Source: Pseudomonas putida
Lineage (GTDB): Bacteria; Pseudomonadota; Gammaproteobacteria; Pseudomonadales; Pseudomonadaceae
DNA length: 64,000 nucleotides
NCBI RefSeq assembly: GCF_025905425.1
Contig: NZ_CP109603.1
Location: 3,674,501-3,738,500, forward strand
Reading direction: 5' to 3'
Part shown: one piece after another, positions 58,636 through 64,000 of the stretch
Layout of the letters: every line of letters begins with the position of its first letter
Numbering within the stretch: position 1 is the stretch's first letter
Position numbers and translations under genes: made by a program
Notes under the pieces: generated by a model
What the model was told of the DNA's origin: nothing
The model's input: the letters and a program-made list of their open reading frames with translations, nothing else
Databases searched by the model: none

Positions 58636-59823
58636 ATGGCCACGACACAGGTGCCTGACACTGCAATGGGCTCAAAGACTAAATCTACAGTTGCCGTCGC
58701 CTGCCTACTGGCGAGCCTAAGTATCCCCCTGCACACGCAGGCTGGAACTATTACGCTCATCACCAGCCCAGGGCAGGATCATGGTGAATACCGTTGCACC
58801 CTCGATATCCCCCCCGCCGGTGCCGGTAAAACGATACGACTGTCCCTGGCCGATAGAGGGGGCCCCGGGCAAGGCAATTGTTTTCAAATGCAGCCAGATA
58901 CCATCACGATGAAAGACATTCCTTCCGCTGCAAAGATCCTGCTGACGGATGATTGGATGTGTAACACCACGTTGGGTAGCAAGGCCTACAAAAACTTCGA
59001 CCCTTCTGACAACAAGAACTTTGTGATAAAGCTCGAGACCATGAGTATGCTCTCGCAGCTTCCCGACATCGGCATCGATCGTCTATTCGAATTCGAGGAA
59101 GGAAAACCCGTCAAAATACCTGAGGCGAAAGGGATCAAGCTGGCCGCAAAAACATTTAACGGTAACGGGCGAGTCACGTCAAAACTGAGTTGTTTGGAAA
59201 TCACGATCTCGGATGACATTGATACACCGACCCTAGATCCGGTGCTGCTTGGCACTATGTCTACCAGTAATAATTTAAACGAAAGCGACCACAGCTTTAC
59301 CTGCTCAAACGATAAGGTCATGGTCGGTCGAAAACATGAAGACGATGAAAACGGTGACACGTATTACACGTGCCAGACAGTGCAAGGCAGTAACCAAGAG
59401 ACCTTCGTCATCAAAGAGTCCTTCACCTCCGCCAAAATCGAAGAATGCGGTAGACGCAAACCCGACGGCGAAGACAAGGACGCGCCCGACAAGACCTGCA
59501 CGGAGGCCGTCAATTATGACAAAAAAAGCATGGACTACATCTATTTTACCTGCCCGACTGACAGCGTAATGGTCGGGCGCGCGCATGACGGTGACGAAAC
59601 CGGGTATACCCACTATAAATGCGCAACGCTCTATAAAGACACCGAAGATGAGAAGAACAAGTTAGTGGTCAAACTGAACGATTGGTCAGACGCCGTAAAA
59701 GAATCAGACTCCGATTTTACTTGCGACACCGGCAAAGTCATGGTCGGCCGCGCCCACGAGTCAGACGAAAATGGCTATACCAAATACCGCTGTGGTCAGC
59801 TGTTCTACCCCGCCACTAAATAA
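58636..59823 (+). CDS. Exported protein with three VMVGR Cys-flanked repeats
   Basis: The 395-residue protein has a likely signal peptide (STVAVACLLASLSIPLHTQA after a short polar start). Its C-terminal half has three copies of C-x4-VMVGR-x-H-x2-DE-x-G-x-T-x-Y-x-C, at about residues 220-245, 305-330 and 358-388. The Cys pairs suggest disulphide-closed loops, and the D-E-N-G-x-T region may bind calcium. AGGA lies about ten bases before the ATG at 58636. ATGs at 58615 and 58666 are alternatives. It ends 18 bases before the second RHS gene, so the two are probably co-transcribed. Confidence 0.8.
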   Translation: MATTQVPDTAMGSKTKSTVAVACLLASLSIPLHTQAGTITLITSPGQDHGEYRCTLDIPPAGAGKTIRLSLADRGGPGQGNCFQMQPDTITMKDIPSAAKILLTDDWMCNTTLGSKAYKNFDPSDNKNFVIKLETMSMLSQLPDIGIDRLFEFEEGKPVKIPEAKGIKLAAKTFNGNGRVTSKLSCLEITISDDIDTPTLDPVLLGTMSTSNNLNESDHSFTCSNDKVMVGRKHEDDENGDTYYTCQTVQGSNQETFVIKESFTSAKIEECGRRKPDGEDKDAPDKTCTEAVNYDKKSMDYIYFTCPTDSVMVGRAHDGDETGYTHYKCATLYKDTEDEKNKLVVKLNDWSDAVKESDSDFTCDTGKVMVGRAHESDENGYTKYRCGQLFYPATK

Positions 59824-59841
59824 AATTCACAGGTGACCCTC

Positions 59842-62800
59842 ATGAGCACTACTTCCGTACACTCCAACGCTTTCGGCTTCATGAACTTCATCGAGAACCG
59901 TGTTGACCCACGCACCGGTCAATACGGGCTTGCCATTGCCCTGCCGGCATTGGTAGGTAATGACCTTGCAGGGCCAACCCTTTCGCTGAGCCTGGACTAC
60001 AGCTCGATGGGTGGCGGTGATGTCGGCTATGGCGAAGGGTGGGATATCAACCTCACCCGTTATGTCGAGCATGCCTACGCCGAGGGTGGCGGTGCGCTGT
60101 CGCTGTTCACCGGTGAGCGGTTTACGGTCGACGGCGTCGAGAGTATCAGTGAACAGAAACTCGATACATTCCACTTCCATAAGGACGGCGAGGGCCGTTT
60201 TAGGGTGGTGCACAATACCGGGCTGGTCGAGATCCTGGAGTACCAAGGCGCGGGCGAACAAAGAGTTGCCCTGCCGACACGTATTTATGCGCCCACGGGG
60301 CAATGGATCGAACTGAGCTATATCAGCAACCCGCAACACCCCGGCGCGTTCTGTTTGAACGAAGTGCGCGATGGCCTGCCGGACGGGAAACAAGGGCGCC
60401 GCCTACTGGAAATTGCGTACGCTGGCGATACTGTCATCACCCTGCACCCAGACGCCGAAGCGGTCAAGGCAAGCTATACCCTCAAATTCAGAGGCCGGCA
60501 GGTGCATCAGGTGGTGCTGCCCACCGACGAGCAAGCGCATTGGCAATTTGAGTACCAGACCGTGCATGGTCAGACCTGCGTCAGCAAGGTCGTCTCACCC
60601 TCCGGCGGGGTCGAACACCTCTACTACGGGCTGGACGGTGATCCTGGGCATCAATTGCCGGGCGTCGACAAGATGCTGCCACGTGTCAAGCGCCACCGTG
60701 TGCTGCCAGGGCACGGCCAGGCAGAAATGCAAACGGACTATGACTATTCTGCTCACAACTTCATGGGTAATGGCAGCGGCATCAAGTGGAGCAATAGCGG
60801 GCGCGACAATCTGTATGACGTGACCGACGCAAGCTACACCTACTGGAGTAAAACCACCCAGCGTTGCGAAGGCCAGGCAGACCGTACCGTCACCACCCGC
60901 TATGACCGTTTCCACCGCACGGTGGAGGAACTCAGCCAGCAAGCCAAGCACGTTGTAAAGAACACGATGGATTATCACGGGGACCCGGCGGCGTCATTCA
61001 AGGATCAACCCAGTATTTTCCAGATGCCCCGCACCGTGACAACGTCCTGGGAAATGGCCGAAGACGCCAGCCAACGACGTAGTGAGCTGGTTACGACAGC
61101 CTTCGACATCCACGGCAATCTCACCGAAGAAATTCAGCACGATGGGACTCGCACCGTGATGGAGTACTTCGAAGTCGAGGGCGAACCGGGCAGATGCCCA
61201 CCCAGCCCGAATGGCTTCAAGCGCTACGTGAAAAGCCAGACCGTCTATCCAAGCGACCAATACGAATCAGGGGCAAGCGCCCTGCGCACGGACTTCACGT
61301 ATGAAGCACTGGATATTCTGCAAGGTCCCCTGCAAGCACTCGACGACAACGTGGCCACCAAATGGCTGGCCATCACCCAAGAGGTGCTGACGGACGCAGC
61401 CAACCCAGACCCCCTGCTTGCCCTCAGCACCGTCAAGCGTAGCTACTTCAGCGACCCCAAAAATGCACGATTGCACGGCCGGCTGATAAAGCGCGAAACG
61501 CAGATGCATGCCAAGCACGACGGTACAGAAAAAAGTAAACAAGAGAACACCACAACGACGACTGTCGAATGGAAGTTTGCCCAGCACCGCCACAGCACGC
61601 TGGGCAACGTGTTGCACACCCGGCAGATGGTAAAAGGCCACGACCTGACGGAAAAATTCTCTGAACAGAACCAGCACCCCTTCACGGGTCAAGTGCTGGA
61701 GACCAAAGACATCCACGAGACAGTCACACGTTTTACTTATGATCGACTTAATCGCCTGTTGAGCGAAACGACTGCGCCGGACGCAAAAGAACCGGTGCGG
61801 GCCACGCGGTCGTATAGCTACGTGATGGCGAGCGCCGACGGCGGCTACCAGGAAACCAAAGACAGCCAGGACGTCGTCAGCCGGCTCTATTTTGATGGCC
61901 TCAATCGCACCATCAAGGAAGAGCGGGAATGCGTCGACCCGGACGCGCCGCAATCTAAATCGCGGAAAACCTTCGAGGTCTATGCAGCGGTTTACAATGC
62001 ATTCGGCCAATTAACCAGCGAGACCACCTACGACTACTGGGCCGACCGCACAGTAGCGATGACCAGCGTGCACGGCTATGACAATTGGGGAGGCCGGCGA
62101 TCGACCCTTCGCCCGGATAACGTCACCGTCATCACCGAGCGCTCACCCTTTGGCGCCGATGGCGACATCGTCACCTCCTGGGAGGAGTACCCAAAAGCAG
62201 CGGACGTACGCAAACGCCACAGCGTCACGCACCTAAATCGGTTCGGCAAACCTGATGAAGTGCAAACCCTGGACGATCAAGGCGGCCCCGCAGCAACACA
62301 CAGCTACCGCTATGACGGGTTCGGGCGCAGCATCGAGCAGACGCTCACGTTCAGCGAGCCCGCTACCGGAAAAGGCGTAAGCGCCGAGCATAAACGCACG
62401 ACTAAATTCACGTACGACATCTGGGGCCGGATGACCCGTACCGATCGCCCCGACGGTACCGCGCTGAGCCGCAAATTCGCCAAGCACACGACAGGCGAGT
62501 TGGCGACCCAACTGCTGTTACACACGAGCAAAAGCGATAAAGGCACTTCAGTCTGCGACCGTAAGTTCGATGGTATTGACCGATTGACGTCAATGCACGC
62601 TGGCCCCCGGAGCGAAACATTGCACTACCAAGGTTCGCTGATGCTGCCGCAGAAACGGACTCTGGGTTCTGGTCGCACCTTGAGCTACGAATACAACCCC
62701 GCAGTGACCACCTCCCCGACCAAGATCGTGGCAGGCCAGAACTATAAGACCTCCACTTTCAAATACGACAACAGCCTTGCGAACATTAGCACCGCCCAAA

Positions 62801-64000
62801 ACGACCAGGGCGAGCGCACCTACCACTACACGGACCAGGGCCACCTGCTCAGTGAGTCTTGGAAGGACGGCTCACCCGGCAGTAAAGAACACAAGCGCAC
62901 CTACCGCACCTCGTTGCAAGGACGCATGCTCGATAACCGCGATGATGAGATCGTCAGCAAAACCTTCGAATACGATGCGCTTGGCAGGACCAGCAAGATC
63001 AAACAAGGCAAGTTGGAGGCGACGTTTACCTATAACACTGCGGGTTTGCTTGAGACGACGCTGACAACCGATACCGACAGCAAGCAGGCACTGCTGTGCA
63101 CCCAGGTTTATGACCACTGGGGCCGCGAAACGTCCCGGACCTTGCAGTTGCAACGCAATGGCGCATCGACTGACCAGCGAACGCTCAAGCAGGTTTGGCG
63201 CGGCGATAACGCACTGCACAGCCGCACGCTGCTCAAAGGCGCAACGCCGCTGCTGACCGAAACCTTCAAATACGATGACCGTGATCGCCTGTACGAACAC
63301 CTCTGCGAAGGCTCCGCCCTGCCTACCAACAGCAAAGGCCGCAAGATCCTCAACCAAGCGTTCGAGTTTGATAGCTTCGACAACATGCTGCTGTGCATCA
63401 CCGAATTCGAGGACGGCAACGTCGACGAAGCCTTCTACTCGTACTTCGAAGATTCGCCTTTCCAGCTGGAAAGTGTCAGCCATAGCCTGACTTCCGATTA
63501 CCGTAAAAACCAGCACTTCACTTACGACAGTGACGGCAACATGAAGAACGACGAGCAGGGCAACACCCTGCTTTACGATGAAGACAGCGCCAACCTGACA
63601 GCAGTGATCGCGCCCGACGGCGCCACGTTGGCCCGCTACCGTTACGACGGGCACGGGCAGCTGCTTGGCGTCACCCAGGGCACCGATAAAGAAACGCTGC
63701 GCCGCTATGAAGGCTATCGCGTAGGCAGCACCCTGCAAGATGGCTTGCTGACGCAATACCTGTATGACGGCGCAACGCCACTGGGCATGCAACAGTCGGG
63801 GCAACAGGGCCAAACGCGCCTGTTCATGGCCAACAACAGCAACAGCGTGATTGCTGAGTGCGCAGCGGACGGCACGGTGCACGAAGCCGGCTACAGCGCC
63901 TATGGGGAAGTCGAGGAAGGTAAACTGCTTGGCTTGCTTGGCTTCAACGCTGAAGTGCGCGAGCAGGGCCTGGGCTGGTATCTGCTGGGCCGCGGTTACC
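59842..64000 (+). CDS. RHS repeat protein with RHS core, TccC-like, 3' end beyond the window
   Basis: The frame opens at ATG 59842 (AGGTGA upstream) and is still open at the window edge, giving 1386 residues so far. The N-terminal 380 residues match the first RHS protein (DPRTGQYGLAIALP, YGEGWDINLTRYVEH, ERFTVDGVESISEQKLDTFH). YD repeats follow (YDRLNRLLSE, YDGFGRSIEQ, YDALGRTSK, YDSDGNM). The last visible part, LLGLLGFNAEVREQGLGWYLLGRGY, is the RHS-associated core that precedes a variable toxin domain. No immunity gene or toxin is visible because they would lie past 64000. The protein is exported with or by its neighbours only by inference. Confidence 0.9.
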   Translation, partial: MSTTSVHSNAFGFMNFIENRVDPRTGQYGLAIALPALVGNDLAGPTLSLSLDYSSMGGGDVGYGEGWDINLTRYVEHAYAEGGGALSLFTGERFTVDGVESISEQKLDTFHFHKDGEGRFRVVHNTGLVEILEYQGAGEQRVALPTRIYAPTGQWIELSYISNPQHPGAFCLNEVRDGLPDGKQGRRLLEIAYAGDTVITLHPDAEAVKASYTLKFRGRQVHQVVLPTDEQAHWQFEYQTVHGQTCVSKVVSPSGGVEHLYYGLDGDPGHQLPGVDKMLPRVKRHRVLPGHGQAEMQTDYDYSAHNFMGNGSGIKWSNSGRDNLYDVTDASYTYWSKTTQRCEGQADRTVTTRYDRFHRTVEELSQQAKHVVKNTMDYHGDPAASFKDQPSIFQMPRTVTTSWEMAEDASQRRSELVTTAFDIHGNLTEEIQHDGTRTVMEYFEVEGEPGRCPPSPNGFKRYVKSQTVYPSDQYESGASALRTDFTYEALDILQGPLQALDDNVATKWLAITQEVLTDAANPDPLLALSTVKRSYFSDPKNARLHGRLIKRETQMHAKHDGTEKSKQENTTTTTVEWKFAQHRHSTLGNVLHTRQMVKGHDLTEKFSEQNQHPFTGQVLETKDIHETVTRFTYDRLNRLLSETTAPDAKEPVRATRSYSYVMASADGGYQETKDSQDVVSRLYFDGLNRTIKEERECVDPDAPQSKSRKTFEVYAAVYNAFGQLTSETTYDYWADRTVAMTSVHGYDNWGGRRSTLRPDNVTVITERSPFGADGDIVTSWEEYPKAADVRKRHSVTHLNRFGKPDEVQTLDDQGGPAATHSYRYDGFGRSIEQTLTFSEPATGKGVSAEHKRTTKFTYDIWGRMTRTDRPDGTALSRKFAKHTTGELATQLLLHTSKSDKGTSVCDRKFDGIDRLTSMHAGPRSETLHYQGSLMLPQKRTLGSGRTLSYEYNPAVTTSPTKIVAGQNYKTSTFKYDNSLANISTAQNDQGERTYHYTDQGHLLSESWKDGSPGSKEHKRTYRTSLQGRMLDNRDDEIVSKTFEYDALGRTSKIKQGKLEATFTYNTAGLLETTLTTDTDSKQALLCTQVYDHWGRETSRTLQLQRNGASTDQRTLKQVWRGDNALHSRTLLKGATPLLTETFKYDDRDRLYEHLCEGSALPTNSKGRKILNQAFEFDSFDNMLLCITEFEDGNVDEAFYSYFEDSPFQLESVSHSLTSDYRKNQHFTYDSDGNMKNDEQGNTLLYDEDSANLTAVIAPDGATLARYRYDGHGQLLGVTQGTDKETLRRYEGYRVGSTLQDGLLTQYLYDGATPLGMQQSGQQGQTRLFMANNSNSVIAECAADGTVHEAGYSAYGEVEEGKLLGLLGFNAEVREQGLGWYLLGRGY

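Overview
The window looks like chromosomal DNA of a Pseudomonas from the P. putida group. The block moaA-TetR, tatD-holB-tmk-mltG-pabC-fabF-acpP-fabG-fabD-plsX-rpmF-yceD-maf-sppA-HAD-rluC-rne-murB-ptp-kdsB-trm112-lpxK-exbD-exbB-comEC has the order I recall for P. putida, reversed relative to KT2440 numbering. Two REP pairs of P. putida type and an OprD-family porin fit the same genus.

Layout. 1-720: 3' end of an aromatic aminotransferase gene, tRNA-Asn and its terminator. 749-10086: an accessory catabolic island with an OprD porin, two LysR regulators, a FAD amine oxidoreductase, a small cupin, an MFS transporter, and a divergently transcribed Rieske oxygenase and reductase that resemble glycine-betaine demethylase GbcA/GbcB. 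A 20-bp palindromic site occurs in front of both the porin and the MFS operon, tying uptake and catabolism into one probable regulon. 10107-14277: DUF1285, lipoprotein, moaA, a TetR regulator and a class V aminotransferase, followed by a likely small RNA gene (14369-14489). 14523-27780: DNA repair/replication, cell-wall and fatty-acid synthesis genes in tightly coupled minus-strand operons. 27781-31791: rne with a very long leader. 31992-38968: cell-envelope operon from comEC to murB. 39111-46837: DUF2062 protein, ABC-2 exporter, glutathione transferase, an unknown 502-residue protein, fadE and its small neighbour.

46996-64000 is an accessory, partly decayed region. It begins with a fimbrial subunit and chaperone without an usher, continues through about 1.2 kb of broken genes (an autotransporter and another remnant), and ends in an RHS/TccC-like locus. 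That locus has two homologous RHS proteins in opposite orientation. One (49587-53408) stops before the RHS core. The other (59842 to the window end) reaches the core, and its C-terminus lies outside the window. Between them are three uncharacterised proteins: a 990-residue protein, a 611-residue protein of about five Ig-like repeats, and a 395-residue exported protein with three copies of a Cys-flanked VMVGR motif. No recognisable TcA or TcB partner is present. This is the best candidate for an undescribed system in the window.

All calls come from reading the sequence. Family names rest on motif and overall resemblance, not on database searches.
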